Source: Vagococcus allomyrinae
GTDB lineage: Bacteria > Bacillota > Bacilli > Lactobacillales > Vagococcaceae
Assembly (NCBI RefSeq): GCF_017829975.1
Contig: NZ_JAEEGA010000018.1
Coordinates: 62,001-126,000 of the forward strand
DNA: 64,000 nt
Reading direction: 5' to 3'
Made by a program: the position numbers and the translations under genes. A model generated the notes under the pieces. The model was not told where the DNA came from. It saw only the letters and a list, made by a program, of their open reading frames with translations, and made no database searches. Shown piece by piece: positions 1 to 9,259 of this stretch (position 1 is its first letter; each line of letters begins with the position of its first letter).

Positions 1-244
1 AAAGATAGTCCACTACTTGGTGGCGAGCCAGCTTTAACCCTTGATTTAAAGCAAACGCAATGCCTTTGTTTTGTTTGTTCATCACAACTTTAATATTGGA
101 ACCCTTTAGCGATTCGAACTTCTCAACCTGCTCTGGGGTATTATCAGATACTAAGACTTGATCAACTTGAGCAGCAATGGCTTTGATATTTTCAATATTG
201 GCGTCATCTGGAAAATAAGTTACGATTACAGCTAAGGTCTTCAT
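1..244 (-). CDS. Family 2 glycosyltransferase, rhamnosyltransferase-like (partial)
   Basis: Only the first 81 codons are in the window; the gene continues past the left edge. The ATG at 244 lies one base after the rmlB stop. The N-terminus (MKTLAVIVTYFPD) and the segment VLVSDNTP match the first two strands of the GT-A fold in RfbF-type rhamnosyltransferases, which move rhamnose from dTDP-rhamnose onto a lipid-linked glycan at the inner membrane face. It is the last visible gene of the minus-strand polysaccharide operon and directly follows the dTDP-rhamnose genes, which supports rhamnose as donor. The acceptor and linkage cannot be told. Confidence 0.8.
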   Translation of the reverse strand, partial: MKTLAVIVTYFPDDANIENIKAIAAQVDQVLVSDNTPEQVEKFESLKGSNIKVVMNKQNKGIAFALNQGLKLARHQVVDYL

Positions 245-245
245 C

Positions 246-1226
246 TTACAAGCCTGCACGTTCTTTCAACGGTCTCCACCAAGCTTCATTGGCTAGATAC
301 CATTCAATGGTTTCTACAATCCCTGTCTCAAACGTATAGTCTGGTTTCCAACCTAATTCTGTTTCTAGCTTAGTCGGATCTATCGCATAACGTAAATCAT
401 GACCTAAACGATCTTCTACATATTTTTTTAAGTCTGAGGACAGGTCTAACTTATCAATAATGATGTCCACAATTTGATTGTTAGTTCGTTCGTTGTGGCC
501 ACCGACATTATAAACCTCACCTTTGACCCCTTTATGAAGAACTAAATCAATGGCTTGACAATGATCCTGAACATGCAACCAATCCCGAATATTTTCACCA
601 TTGCCGTAAATTGGCAACTCGTTCCCATCTACCCCGTTCGTGATCATCAAGGGAATTAATTTTTCTGGAAAATGATAAGGCCCATAATTATTAGAACAAC
701 GGGTAATATTAACGTTTAGGCCATAAGTTTCAAAGTATGAACGGACTAACATATCAGCGCTGGCCTTACTTGCAGAGTATGGACTATTTGGCGCTAAGGG
801 AGTTTCTTCTGTGAAATAACCTTCTGCCCCTAAGGAACCATAGACTTCATCAGTTGATACTTGTAAATATTTGTTAAGGCCTAACTCTTTGGCCACATTT
901 AACAAGGCTAAGGTGCCTTGAACATTGGTTTCAACAAAAACTTCTGGATTCAAAATACTTCGATCCACATGGGATTCTGCAGCAAAATTGACAATCGTGG
1001 TAATATCATGTTCTTTTACTAAATGAGTCACTAACTCACGATTAGTGATATTCCCTTGAACAAAAATATGATTGGGATTGTCTTTTACATCATCTAGGTT
1101 ATGGATATTTCCAGCATATGTCAATAAGTCTAAATTAATCACCTTATATGTTGGGTGATTTTTTAAGACGTAATGGACATAGTTACTTCCGATAAACCCA
1201 GCACCACCCGTTACTAAAATATTCAT
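246..1226 (-). CDS. rmlB: dTDP-glucose 4,6-dehydratase RmlB
   Basis: Second step of dTDP-L-rhamnose synthesis: NAD-dependent conversion of dTDP-glucose to dTDP-4-keto-6-deoxyglucose in the cytosol. The 326-residue length is usual. Visible motifs are the Rossmann glycine motif GGAGFIG (residues 7-13), the TDE triad (125-127) and the short-chain-dehydrogenase YxxxK pair (Tyr150, Lys154). It overlaps the rmlC stop by one base, so the two are probably translationally coupled. The order here is rmlA-rmlC-rmlB; rmlD is not in the window and may lie beyond the left edge. Confidence 0.97.
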   Translation of the reverse strand: MNILVTGGAGFIGSNYVHYVLKNHPTYKVINLDLLTYAGNIHNLDDVKDNPNHIFVQGNITNRELVTHLVKEHDITTIVNFAAESHVDRSILNPEVFVETNVQGTLALLNVAKELGLNKYLQVSTDEVYGSLGAEGYFTEETPLAPNSPYSASKASADMLVRSYFETYGLNVNITRCSNNYGPYHFPEKLIPLMITNGVDGNELPIYGNGENIRDWLHVQDHCQAIDLVLHKGVKGEVYNVGGHNERTNNQIVDIIIDKLDLSSDLKKYVEDRLGHDLRYAIDPTKLETELGWKPDYTFETGIVETIEWYLANEAWWRPLKERAGL

Positions 1227-1786
1227 TATTTTGCCTCCCAGATAAAATTATTTTCCGCATCTTTTAATTGTGGATGTTTTGTGTCTTTTTCAGACAAAAT
1301 TCCTTTGTTAATTGGCCAGTTAATCCCTAGATCGGGATCATCGTAGGCGATACCGCGATCGTGTTCTGGCGAATAGAGTTCATCTACTTTATATTCCACG
1401 TTAACATTACCTGTAATCGTACAGAAACCATGAGCAAAACCAGCTGGAACCAAAAGTTGACGATGATTGAATTCACTTAAAATGAACCCTTCCCATTTAC
1501 CATAAGTCGGTGATCCTTTACGCATGTCGACTAACACATCATAAATCGCACCTGTTGTTGCACGGACTATCTTAGTCTGAGCTTTCGGATTTAATTGATA
1601 GTGCATCCCTCGAATAACACCTGGTTCAACCGATAATGAATGATTATCTTGAATAAACTCATGAGTAATGCCTGCCTCAACAAACTTATCCTTTGTATAT
1701 GTTTCCGTAAAAAAACCACGGTGATCGCCAAAAACGGCCGTTTCAATGATTTTAACGTCTTGTAAGCTAGTTTCAATTATTTTCAT
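1226..1786 (-). CDS. rmlC: dTDP-4-dehydrorhamnose 3,5-epimerase RmlC
   Basis: Third step of dTDP-L-rhamnose synthesis: double epimerisation at C3 and C5 of the 4-keto sugar. The protein is 186 residues, a single cupin barrel. The catalytic-His motif RGMHYQ is at residues 59-64 (His62). It overlaps rmlA by four bases (1783-1786) and rmlB by one, a tight operon arrangement. No unusual features. Confidence 0.97.
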   Translation of the reverse strand: MKIIETSLQDVKIIETAVFGDHRGFFTETYTKDKFVEAGITHEFIQDNHSLSVEPGVIRGMHYQLNPKAQTKIVRATTGAIYDVLVDMRKGSPTYGKWEGFILSEFNHRQLLVPAGFAHGFCTITGNVNVEYKVDELYSPEHDRGIAYDDPDLGINWPINKGILSEKDTKHPQLKDAENNFIWEAK

Positions 1787-2676
1787 TCTTCATTGCCTCT
1801 TTCATTTAAGGGTTGTTCTGCCAATCTTAATAAATATTGCCCATATTCATTTTTCTTCAAAGGCTGAGCTAATTTAACTAGCTGTTCTCTATTAATATAA
1901 TTCATGCGGTAAGCAATTTCTTCCAGACAAGCCACTTTTAGATTTTGACGCTTTTCGATCGTTTCAATAAAGGTCGAGGCCTCTAATAGTGATTCATGAG
2001 TGCCCGTATCTAACCAAGCAAAGCCACGACCTAATAATTCGACACTTAATTCTCCTTGCTCCAGATAAGCTTTATTAACGTCTGTAATTTCCAATTCGCC
2101 ACGAGAAGAAGGTTGGATATTTTTAGCAATCTCAATAACTCGATTATCATAAAAGTACAAACCTGTTACAGCGTAATTGCTTTTAGGAACGGCTGGTTTT
2201 TCTTCGATAGAAACGGCGCGCATTTCTGAGTCAAATTCAACAACGCCAAATCGTTCAGGGTCGTTAACATGATAGCCAAATACAGTAGCCCCCTGTTCTC
2301 TATTTGCAGCTCTTTGTAGCATCTGGGACAGGCCACCACCGTAGTAAATGTTATCGCCTAATATTAGGCAGACTGAATCCTCTCCAATAAACTCTTCCCC
2401 AATAATAAAGGCTTGGGCTAATCCATCTGGAGTTGGTTGAACTTTGTATTCAATTTTCATGCCAATATCCTGACCATCGCCAAATAATTGCTCAAATCTT
2501 GGGGTATCTTCAGGTGTCGAAATGATTAACACTTCGGTAATACCAGCTAACATCAGTGTTGACATCGGGTAATAAATCATCGGTTTATCATAAATGGGCA
2601 TTAACTGCTTTGAAGTTGCTTTAGTCAGTGGGTATAATCTGGTCCCACTTCCTCCTGCTAGTATTATTCCTTTCAT
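1783..2676 (-). CDS. rmlA: Glucose-1-phosphate thymidylyltransferase RmlA
   Basis: First, committed and normally feedback-controlled step: glucose-1-phosphate plus dTTP to dTDP-glucose. The 297-residue protein starts with the nucleotidyltransferase signature [11 protein letters not shown] (residues 8-18), followed by a [12 protein letters not shown] segment typical of RmlA. It sits immediately after a glycosyltransferase gene (2-base gap) and overlaps rmlC, so rmlACB and the glycosyltransferases belong to one transcript. Confidence 0.97.
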   Translation of the reverse strand: MKGIILAGGSGTRLYPLTKATSKQLMPIYDKPMIYYPMSTLMLAGITEVLIISTPEDTPRFEQLFGDGQDIGMKIEYKVQPTPDGLAQAFIIGEEFIGEDSVCLILGDNIYYGGGLSQMLQRAANREQGATVFGYHVNDPERFGVVEFDSEMRAVSIEEKPAVPKSNYAVTGLYFYDNRVIEIAKNIQPSSRGELEITDVNKAYLEQGELSVELLGRGFAWLDTGTHESLLEASTFIETIEKRQNLKVACLEEIAYRMNYINREQLVKLAQPLKKNEYGQYLLRLAEQPLNERGNEE

Positions 2677-2678
2677 CC

Positions 2679-3401
2679 TTAACGTCTCCTTTTATCATAT
2701 TTTATTATGGCTTTAAGCATGGTATATCTGCCTACTAACATCGCACTAAATTTTCTTTTTTTTATCCCAGTTACATTCCCACCATGACGTACGTAATTCA
2801 TGAGCGGTTGATTGATAATGCTAATGGTTCGCTTCGTCTTAATTGCAACTAATGCTAACCATTGATCGTGCATTTCTAGCTCTTTTGGAAAAGGTAAGGC
2901 AGCTTCAGCTAATGTTCGTTTAAAAGCCATCATGCAGCCAGTATAACCATTTTTTATTAGATTTCCTAGGATATGAGTTGATAGCTTATTGTGATTGTAA
3001 GCATTCCATGATTCGGCCAACACCTTTCCTTTGCCATCAATTACGACGGCATCATGAACGACTAAATCCGCTGACTCCTCATCAAAAACTTTCATAGTTG
3101 TGGAGACTTTATTCGGCAGCCACTGGTCATCTTGATCCGAAAGAAAGATTATATCACCTTTAGCTAGTTCTATTGCTCTTTGAAAACTTCCAATAGGCCC
3201 AAGATTAAACTGATTTTGATACACAACTGTCAAAGTAGGGTATTTTTTGCTTAATGTCTTAATGATCGACACCGTATTATCATTGGATTTGTCATCAACA
3301 ATGACTACTTCGTCCTTATTTGTCAGTTGATCAAGGATGGATGTTAATTGCTTTGCAATAAATGCTTCACCATTATAGGTTGCCATGCAAACAGATATCA
3401 T
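2679..3401 (-). CDS. Family 2 glycosyltransferase
   Basis: A 240-residue GT-A glycosyltransferase. The N-terminus [14 protein letters not shown] is the classical first strand, VDDKSND (about 36-42) follows, and the metal/nucleotide site is SDQDDQW (88-94). The run resembles bacterial rhamnosyl- or galactosyltransferases that build surface polysaccharide repeats. No membrane segment is obvious, so it probably acts peripherally at the inner leaflet. Only 2-3 bases separate it from its neighbours. Donor and acceptor are not readable from sequence; rhamnose is plausible from context. Confidence 0.85.
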   Translation of the reverse strand: MISVCMATYNGEAFIAKQLTSILDQLTNKDEVVIVDDKSNDNTVSIIKTLSKKYPTLTVVYQNQFNLGPIGSFQRAIELAKGDIIFLSDQDDQWLPNKVSTTMKVFDEESADLVVHDAVVIDGKGKVLAESWNAYNHNKLSTHILGNLIKNGYTGCMMAFKRTLAEAALPFPKELEMHDQWLALVAIKTKRTISIINQPLMNYVRHGGNVTGIKKRKFSAMLVGRYTMLKAIIKYDKRRR

Positions 3402-3404
3402 AGA

Positions 3405-4235
3405 TTACTTGCACTCCTTTAATTTCCTCATCTCAACTAACGTCCGTCGATAGATGTCTCTATTTTTCACTGTCAAAAATTGTTTTAAGACTCTTTTTCT
3501 TAAGTGCTTTTTGTGCATCGCCAACCTCTCTCGGCAATACTTTGTATAATAAAGTGTTTCAGACTGGATAATACTTTCATATCGCTTAAAAGACACATGA
3601 CGGTAATCCAAGACAGATAAATCATGCTCCAAAGCCTGATTCAAAACATAATAGTTTTTCCCAGACTGATTGAGTCGCCAAAATAGCCAATGATCTAGAT
3701 AATCCAGTGGAAACTCCTGATTGAATCCACCAATGTCTGTTATTGCTTGGACCAATAAAGCAGCACCTGAATTGATTGCCATCAAGGGTTTCGTACATAA
3801 ACCACTTGCTACACTCTGACTTCTCATACTGATGTATTGGTCTGTATAGACAGGTGATATTTGTCTTCCTTCAGACTCTATTAAAGGTAAACAAGCCCCT
3901 ATATCAGATGTGAGAGACAGGTTGACTAATTTTTCAAAATAAGAAAGAGGTAATTCAGTATCCTGGTCCAATAGTAATAAAAGTTGACTATCATTCTTTT
4001 TTGCTAATTCAAGGGCACAATTATAAGCGATCGCCAATCCAGAGTTAGAAGCATCGTGAATATAAGATATCGGGTAGACAAACTGTTCGTCTGGCTGAGT
4101 TTCAAGACTATTGTCGTAAATCAGTAATTCCTTTAATAACTTCTTATCCAGAGCTTCTCTCAAAATTTTTAGGGATGCTATCTCACTTAATTTTTTTTCA
4201 TAAATAACAATAACTGCGGTAATTTTATTTCCCAT
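3405..4235 (-). CDS. Family 2 glycosyltransferase, rhamnosyltransferase-like
   Basis: 276 residues. It shows the GT2 first strand ITAVIVIYEK, then LLIYDNS (about 37-43) and LLLDQDTELP around residues 87-96, where DQD is the expected donor/metal site. The C-terminal third is rich in Arg, Lys and Tyr, as in RfbF-like rhamnosyltransferases that contact the membrane. It sits mid-operon, between two other GT2 genes. Probably adds one sugar of the repeat unit; specificity unknown. Confidence 0.85.
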   Translation of the reverse strand: MGNKITAVIVIYEKKLSEIASLKILREALDKKLLKELLIYDNSLETQPDEQFVYPISYIHDASNSGLAIAYNCALELAKKNDSQLLLLLDQDTELPLSYFEKLVNLSLTSDIGACLPLIESEGRQISPVYTDQYISMRSQSVASGLCTKPLMAINSGAALLVQAITDIGGFNQEFPLDYLDHWLFWRLNQSGKNYYVLNQALEHDLSVLDYRHVSFKRYESIIQSETLYYTKYCRERLAMHKKHLRKRVLKQFLTVKNRDIYRRTLVEMRKLKECK

Positions 4236-4247
4236 TCCAACATTCTC

Positions 4248-5033
4248 CTAAAAAAAAGTCCAACCCCATTTATTAAAGTATTGAACCATCGATTTGATAA
4301 AAATTGAAAATAATTTTTTGCTTTTATGTGCACCTTTAGCATAGAAGTGAATGACAGTCGCATCAGGTAAGTAATAAATTTTTTCATTAGCGGCTCTTAA
4401 CCGTTGACAGATATCGTTATCTTCAAAATACATAAAAAAACGTTCGTCAAATCCTTTAATTTTCTTAAAAATAGAGGTTCGAAAAAACATAAAGCAACCT
4501 GAACCGAATAAAATTTCCTGACGTTCATCACTTAAATCACGACATTCATAATTTGCTAACCGTTTATCAAATAGTCGTCGGATAAACTTAAACGGAATAA
4601 ATCTCAGCATGTAATCAAACAGGTTCAATCTTTTTCGAATTAAGTACTGTATGGAACCATCTTTATTCAACACTTTTGGAACACACATCCCCACCTCGAC
4701 TTGATCTTCCATAAAATCATGCATTTTTATGAGTGTCTCGTGATCTGCCAAGATATCTGGGTTGTAAACAATAAAATATTCATCATTACATTTACTTGCA
4801 TTGTAATTGTGTCCAAAACCAAATCCCATATTTTCATGATGGTAGTGGATTGACATTTGCGTCCCATAGCTTTTTAACTTTTTTTTATATTCATCTGACG
4901 AATTATTATCAAATACATAAATGTTGGTTTTTATATATGGCATGATCTTGGTCACAATGTTGTCCAGTGTTTCGAAAACATCTTGACTATTATAAGTCAC
5001 GATACTAATTGCAATTGTTTTGATAAGAAGCAA
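4248..5033 (-). CDS. Family 2 glycosyltransferase, WbbL-like, with uncertain start
   Basis: 261 residues resembling WbbL-type rhamnosyltransferases: ISIVTYNS first strand, VFDNNSSD, YNPDILAD (about 103-110, the NPD metal-site variant), FGSGCFMFF and the FDERFFMYFEDND block. The start is doubtful. The frame opens after a TAG and the only common start before the conserved first strand is TTG at 5033, which directly abuts the sequence GAAAGGG, so the spacing is wrong. Translation may depend on ribosomes finishing the upstream polymerase gene, which overlaps by 29 bases, or on a rare AUC/AUU start a few codons later. Confidence 0.8.
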   Translation of the reverse strand: MLLIKTIAISIVTYNSQDVFETLDNIVTKIMPYIKTNIYVFDNNSSDEYKKKLKSYGTQMSIHYHHENMGFGFGHNYNASKCNDEYFIVYNPDILADHETLIKMHDFMEDQVEVGMCVPKVLNKDGSIQYLIRKRLNLFDYMLRFIPFKFIRRLFDKRLANYECRDLSDERQEILFGSGCFMFFRTSIFKKIKGFDERFFMYFEDNDICQRLRAANEKIYYLPDATVIHFYAKGAHKSKKLFSIFIKSMVQYFNKWGWTFF

Positions 5034-6351
5034 CCCTTTCTATTTCTAATCTTTTCGCACTTACAATTACTGGCAATAAAAAACCAAGTCCAATCGGACT
5101 ATTCAAATAAGGATTTATATTAGTAATGACAACCATGCACAAAACGCATGCTGCCATTGCAATACTCATGCTATCTAAATAACGGTGCTTCAAAATGAAT
5201 TTAAAATAATAAAATAACGGTAGCATACTAAAGCTTAACCATATCAAAACACCGATTAAGCCTTGTTCCACCCATATATCGAGAAAGGTCATCTCGATAC
5301 CATCTGTGCGTGTTCCAATTTGCGAGCCATATCCATTACCAAAAATGATCGTTTTCGGCCCTTTTTCTAAGATTTTAACTGACTCATCCAACAAGTACAC
5401 TCTCATATTTATACTAACATCATTGACTTTTTTGACATTTTTTTTCTGCTTCTTACTTTTGGTATAAGCCTGCTCGGTTCCATCATTAAATCTGGCCTGA
5501 GTCGATGATGTATAAAGTGTCGGCACAATCGTAAACGCACATAAATAAAAAACAATAGCCGTAATCATTTTTTTGTTAAACTTGATCTTATTAACACGAT
5601 CTTTTCTACCTATTAAATAAATCAAAATATGAGCGGCCAATATGACTAACAAGGCAATTAAATAACCGATATACAACCCTCGTGTTTCAGAAAAGATGAT
5701 CGAGATCGACGCCAATACTAAAACGACAATATCACTTTTTGCGCCTTTACTAATAATAATATTATTAGATGCTACAATCAAACCAAACAAAACAATAAAA
5801 TGGGATTTATAAAAAACGCCTCTACTTGGTCTAAAGAATAAATCGGCAGGCAAAAGGTTATTGATGAATTCATAGAAAGCCCCAAACTCATTTACAAAAA
5901 AGAATTTACCACATAAACCAATAATAATTGTCCCTGTGGCAACTATTATTGTCGCTATTTTTAACAAAGTCAAAACATTATTTAATGAAAAACGATCTTG
6001 TCTAATATATGTCCAAAACGGAAAAATCAATATCACATAAGAAACTCTGAGAGCATCCTTAATTGTTTCACTAATGCTATGGCCAGACGCCAACCCCAGT
6101 AATGTACTAAAAGCTATCCACATGAGTAAGCCAATCGTAATCACACTCATCATATTTTTAACACTAAAAAGTTCTTTCAATTCCGCTCTAGTATCAGCTT
6201 TAGTTAACACGCGATACCCGTAGACAGCTAACAATAAGATAAAAAGAACTTGTCTTATTGAAATAGGACCAAATTCAATTTGTCTACCGCCACCGCCAAT
6301 AAATAATTCCATAAATAAAACCGTTAATAGCCACTTTTCTATTTTGCTCAT
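5005..6351 (-). CDS. O-antigen ligase/polymerase-like membrane protein (Wzy-like)
   Basis: A 448-residue polytopic protein with about ten hydrophobic segments and a large extracytoplasmic loop around residues 285-345, rich in Lys and Gln. That layout fits Wzy/WaaL-family polymerases or ligases, which join lipid-linked repeat units on the outer membrane face. A TRxGIYxGY-like segment (SETRGLYIGYL) near residue 224 matches the loop region of the family. It is first of the glycosyltransferase run, downstream of the repeat-bearing gap. The family is diverse, so the exact reaction is inferred from topology and neighbours. Confidence 0.75.
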   Translation of the reverse strand: MSKIEKWLLTVLFMELFIGGGGRQIEFGPISIRQVLFILLLAVYGYRVLTKADTRAELKELFSVKNMMSVITIGLLMWIAFSTLLGLASGHSISETIKDALRVSYVILIFPFWTYIRQDRFSLNNVLTLLKIATIIVATGTIIIGLCGKFFFVNEFGAFYEFINNLLPADLFFRPSRGVFYKSHFIVLFGLIVASNNIIISKGAKSDIVVLVLASISIIFSETRGLYIGYLIALLVILAAHILIYLIGRKDRVNKIKFNKKMITAIVFYLCAFTIVPTLYTSSTQARFNDGTEQAYTKSKKQKKNVKKVNDVSINMRVYLLDESVKILEKGPKTIIFGNGYGSQIGTRTDGIEMTFLDIWVEQGLIGVLIWLSFSMLPLFYYFKFILKHRYLDSMSIAMAACVLCMVVITNINPYLNSPIGLGFLLPVIVSAKRLEIERVASYQNNCN

Positions 6352-6454
6352 CCATGATCTCCCGAAAATTAATATGTTACTTCACTATACCGTTAACTTA
6401 AGCTTATTTCAATTTTTTTACTAATTCTTAATAAAAATTAACAACGCTAAAACA

Positions 6455-6497
6455 GAAGATGGCTACCTATTAAAAGAATAAGCAGCCATCGTTTTTA
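6455..6497. terminator. Hairpin between LCP gene and polymerase gene
   Basis: Inverted repeat GATGGCTAC / GCAGCCATC (6458-6490) with a loop of about 14 bases. A short T run follows on the plus strand and a weaker TTCTGTTTTA follows on the minus strand. It may end the LCP transcript before the polymerase operon, but the minus-strand T run is broken, so read-through is possible. Confidence 0.45.
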
Positions 6498-6559
6498 CCT
6501 TTATTATTATTTACTCTTATACCTGTCATTCTTCCGCTTATGACTATTCAAATTTCTAT

Positions 6560-6695
6560 TAACTATATAGTTCCCATTAAATAATCATCCTTTACCGTTA
6601 AACTTTCAGCCAGAAAAAAGCAGAAAGTACCACTCTTGGCGGATGATTATGCGCATTATCCAATGGAACTATATGTTTGATTATTTAACAGGATG
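6560..6695. repeat. Dispersed palindromic repeat, copy A
   Basis: About 135 bp bounded by AACTATATAGTTCCCATT on the left and AATGGAACTATATGTT on the right, which are imperfect inverted repeats. Inside lies a second perfect 10-bp inverted pair, ATAATCATCC (6581-6590) and GGATGATTAT (6641-6650). Related copies are at 18642-18750 and, right half only, 46108-46155. No ORF fits inside. It looks like a miniature palindromic element or repeated extragenic stem-loop; mobility is inferred only from the multiple copies. Confidence 0.65.
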
Positions 6696-6701
6696 TATAT
6701 A

Positions 6702-7835
6702 TTAATCATCCACTGCCCCATCACCATAGGGTGGGTAGGTTTGCTCACTGACAATGCCATCTGTCTCAAAAACATAGCCTGGCTTATCACGTTCATCTTC
6801 CGCTTCCTTGCCTAAAGAGACTAATAATTTATGCTTAATGTATTCTAAACTATCTTCATGGAGCCCTACCATACTTTCTCCAGTATAACTATAAGTAAAA
6901 CTCATCCAAGAAAAAGTAAACGATTCAAAGCTGAAATCATTAGTTAATGCTGATTGAGCCACTTTCATCATGGTATCTCTATTCATATCCGTCCACAAGT
7001 GATTATTAAGCGAAGCCATAACATCTGAATATTTAGTAATGGATCCTACTGCCATCGCTTTTTTCATCACCGCTTGAACGACCATTTGTTGACGTTCTCC
7101 ACGTTTGATGTCATTATCAATTTTTCTTGTACGAGCGAAAGCTAGCGCTTCTTCACCCGTTAACACCTGTTCGCCAGGCTCTAATTCGACCATTCTAGTC
7201 AACTGAGCGTTTGCTTCACTTATTGCAACTGGGACATCCACTGAGACTCCACCTAAAGCATCCACAATTTTTTCAAATGCCTGAAAATCGACAGTTACAT
7301 AGAAATCAATCGGAATATCCAATAATCCTTCAACAGCATCGATGGCACCATCTTCCTTACCATAGGTATATGCAGCATTGATTTTTGTGTATCCTGTAAA
7401 GTCATCTGACTCGACATAAGTAAAAGTGTCACGAGGAATGCTGACCATGCTGACTTTTCCAGTGTCTGGATTCATGGTTACAACAATCATCGTGTCTGTA
7501 CGATTAGAACCGAGGGCCCGTTCATCATTATCATCTACCCCCATAACTAAGATTGAGAATGGGGTTTTATTAGGTTCGATCGTCTCGTTACTATCAGTTC
7601 CACTTTTACGAGGTTTGTATGTCTGTTCCATTAAATCCTCAGCTTGAGTTAACAATTTGGCGCCATAAGCCACTGCTCCCAACACGGCAATCAATAACAC
7701 AACTAAAGACACTTTAAAAACGTTCACCCAAACACTTGGCTTATTCCGACTGCTTCTACTTTCATAATTTTCGTCTTCGGACTTATGTTTTTTTCTATTT
7801 TTATCTTTTCGATATCTTGTTTCTTTTTTGCTCAT
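6702..7835 (-). CDS. LytR-CpsA-Psr (LCP) family cell-wall glycopolymer ligase
   Basis: LCP enzymes attach undecaprenyl-linked teichoic acids or rhamnose polysaccharides to peptidoglycan outside the cell. The protein has a basic cytoplasmic N-terminus (about 35 residues), one membrane segment (about 40-62) and the LCP domain with DRxDT-like GSNRTDTMIVV, SIPRDT, KINAAYTYG and FARTRKIDND, including the pyrophosphate-contacting arginines. I start it at the ATG at 7835, about 10 bases after AAGGAAG; the longer GTG frame to 7862 has no better site. This gives 377 residues. It is next to the polysaccharide operon and opposite tagO, so it probably ligates their products. Confidence 0.9.
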   Translation of the reverse strand: MSKKETRYRKDKNRKKHKSEDENYESRSSRNKPSVWVNVFKVSLVVLLIAVLGAVAYGAKLLTQAEDLMEQTYKPRKSGTDSNETIEPNKTPFSILVMGVDDNDERALGSNRTDTMIVVTMNPDTGKVSMVSIPRDTFTYVESDDFTGYTKINAAYTYGKEDGAIDAVEGLLDIPIDFYVTVDFQAFEKIVDALGGVSVDVPVAISEANAQLTRMVELEPGEQVLTGEEALAFARTRKIDNDIKRGERQQMVVQAVMKKAMAVGSITKYSDVMASLNNHLWTDMNRDTMMKVAQSALTNDFSFESFTFSWMSFTYSYTGESMVGLHEDSLEYIKHKLLVSLGKEAEDERDKPGYVFETDGIVSEQTYPPYGDGAVDD

Positions 7836-8014
7836 TCTCAGTTTGCTTCCTTTCGCATCCACCGAAACACAGATTAGTTTCTCTCTGAAACGTGTAAGTA
7901 AAAATCTTATTTATTTTACTACATATTATTGCAAATGACCAGTCTCTTAACAATAATTTAACGAAACCAATACAATTAACTTCTCGTAATTTTATTAAAC
8001 ACTACCCAATTAGA

Positions 8015-8043
8015 TTGTATTTTGAGCTAAGACTTTGTATAAT
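8015..8043 (+). promoter_or_regulatory. Sigma-A promoter of tagO
   Basis: TTGTAT at 8015-8020, a 17-base spacer and a perfect TATAAT at 8038-8043, about 35 bases before the tagO ATG. Assigned by consensus match only. Confidence 0.65.
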
Positions 8044-8078
8044 AGTGACATCGACCCATTGAAAGTAGGGCTAAATTA

Positions 8079-9194
8079 ATGAATGATGTATTTGGTATTG
8101 TTATCTATTTATTTTCAACTGTTTTCCTATCACTGATTATAACGCCTTTTGTTCGGTGGTTTGCATTTAAAATTGGCGCGACTGATAAACCAGATGCACG
8201 GCGAATCAATAAAACAGTCATGCCCACGATTGGTGGCTTAGCGATATTTCTCTCGTTTGCAATTTCTGCTGTTTTTATATTTGACAACTATATTCCTAAA
8301 ACTTATATCCTTCCTATTCTGTTAGCTGCCACTGTCATTATTGTCACAGGCATTATTGATGACACTAAAGAATTATCTCCTAAAGGAAAACTTTTAGGGA
8401 TCACAATTGCGGCTTGTATTGCTTATTTTCTGGCTGATATTCGTATGGAGTCGTTTTCGTTGCCTTTTATCGGTAATGTAGAGTTAGGTATTTTAAGTTT
8501 TCCAGCCACAATAATTTGGATTCTTGCCTTAACTAACGCTGTTAATCTGATAGACGGGCTAGATGGGCTTGCTTCTGGGGTCTCGTTAATCGCCCTCGGT
8601 ACGATGGGAATCATCGCCAATTTCTTTATTCCCAGCTCAAATTTTCACATCACATTAACGATTTTTATTCTAATCGCAAGTATTGTCGGCTTTTTCCCCT
8701 ATAATTTTCATCCTGCTAAAATATTTTTAGGAGACACAGGGGCTTTATTTTTAGGGTTTATGATTGCCATCATGTCCCTTCAGGATTTAAAAAATGTCAC
8801 AATTGTCTCCTTAGTTACACCTTTAATTATTCTTGGTGTCCCGATCACTGATACGGTTTTTGCTATTATCAGACGTTACATCAATAAGCAACCCATCGCT
8901 TCTGCTGATAAGATGCATTTGCACCACCGCCTCTTGTCATTAGGGTTTACCCATCGGGGTGCGGTGCTAACGATTTACGGCTTGGCCATGTTATTTTCCT
9001 TTACAGCCCTTTTGCTGACATATACTAGCACATTCGGCGGTATTCTATTGGTTATCTTGCTGCTACTAGGAATCGAATTATTTGTTGAGTTAATTGGTCT
9101 TGTTGGACCGAACAAACAGTTTCTTCTTAACCTATTCGGATATCTTTTCGGCAATAAGAAAAAAAATGATTCCGAAAACGATGAACAAAAATGA
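8079..9194 (+). CDS. tagO: Undecaprenyl-phosphate GlcNAc-1-phosphate transferase TagO/TarO
   Basis: Polyprenyl-phosphate HexNAc-1-P transferase of the MraY/WecA superfamily. It loads GlcNAc-1-P onto undecaprenyl phosphate, the first step of wall teichoic acid and many surface polysaccharides. The 371 residues are polytopic (about 10-11 membrane segments). Family motifs seen are GIIDDTKELSPKGKLLG (Asp-Asp), NLIDGLDGLASG, FLGDTGALFLG and the HLHHRLLSLG His motif. A basic, polar tail (KKKNDSENDEQK) ends the protein. It is monocistronic with its own promoter and terminator, and diverges from the LCP/polysaccharide operon that probably uses its lipid primer. Confidence 0.93.
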   Translation: MNDVFGIVIYLFSTVFLSLIITPFVRWFAFKIGATDKPDARRINKTVMPTIGGLAIFLSFAISAVFIFDNYIPKTYILPILLAATVIIVTGIIDDTKELSPKGKLLGITIAACIAYFLADIRMESFSLPFIGNVELGILSFPATIIWILALTNAVNLIDGLDGLASGVSLIALGTMGIIANFFIPSSNFHITLTIFILIASIVGFFPYNFHPAKIFLGDTGALFLGFMIAIMSLQDLKNVTIVSLVTPLIILGVPITDTVFAIIRRYINKQPIASADKMHLHHRLLSLGFTHRGAVLTIYGLAMLFSFTALLLTYTSTFGGILLVILLLLGIELFVELIGLVGPNKQFLLNLFGYLFGNKKKNDSENDEQK

Positions 9195-9195
9195 T

Positions 9196-9243
9196 AAAAA
9201 GCAGTTGAAGCCTTCTTTGAATGAAGGCTTCAACTGCTTTTTT
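9196..9243. terminator. Bidirectional terminator between tagO and yihY
   Basis: Near-perfect 19-bp stem AAAAGCAGTTGAAGCCTTC / GAAGGCTTCAACTGCTTTT with a short loop. A runs on one side and T runs on the other let it stop the converging tagO (+) and yihY (-) transcripts. Confidence 0.93.
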
Positions 9244-9259
9244 ATTTGAAACTATTATA

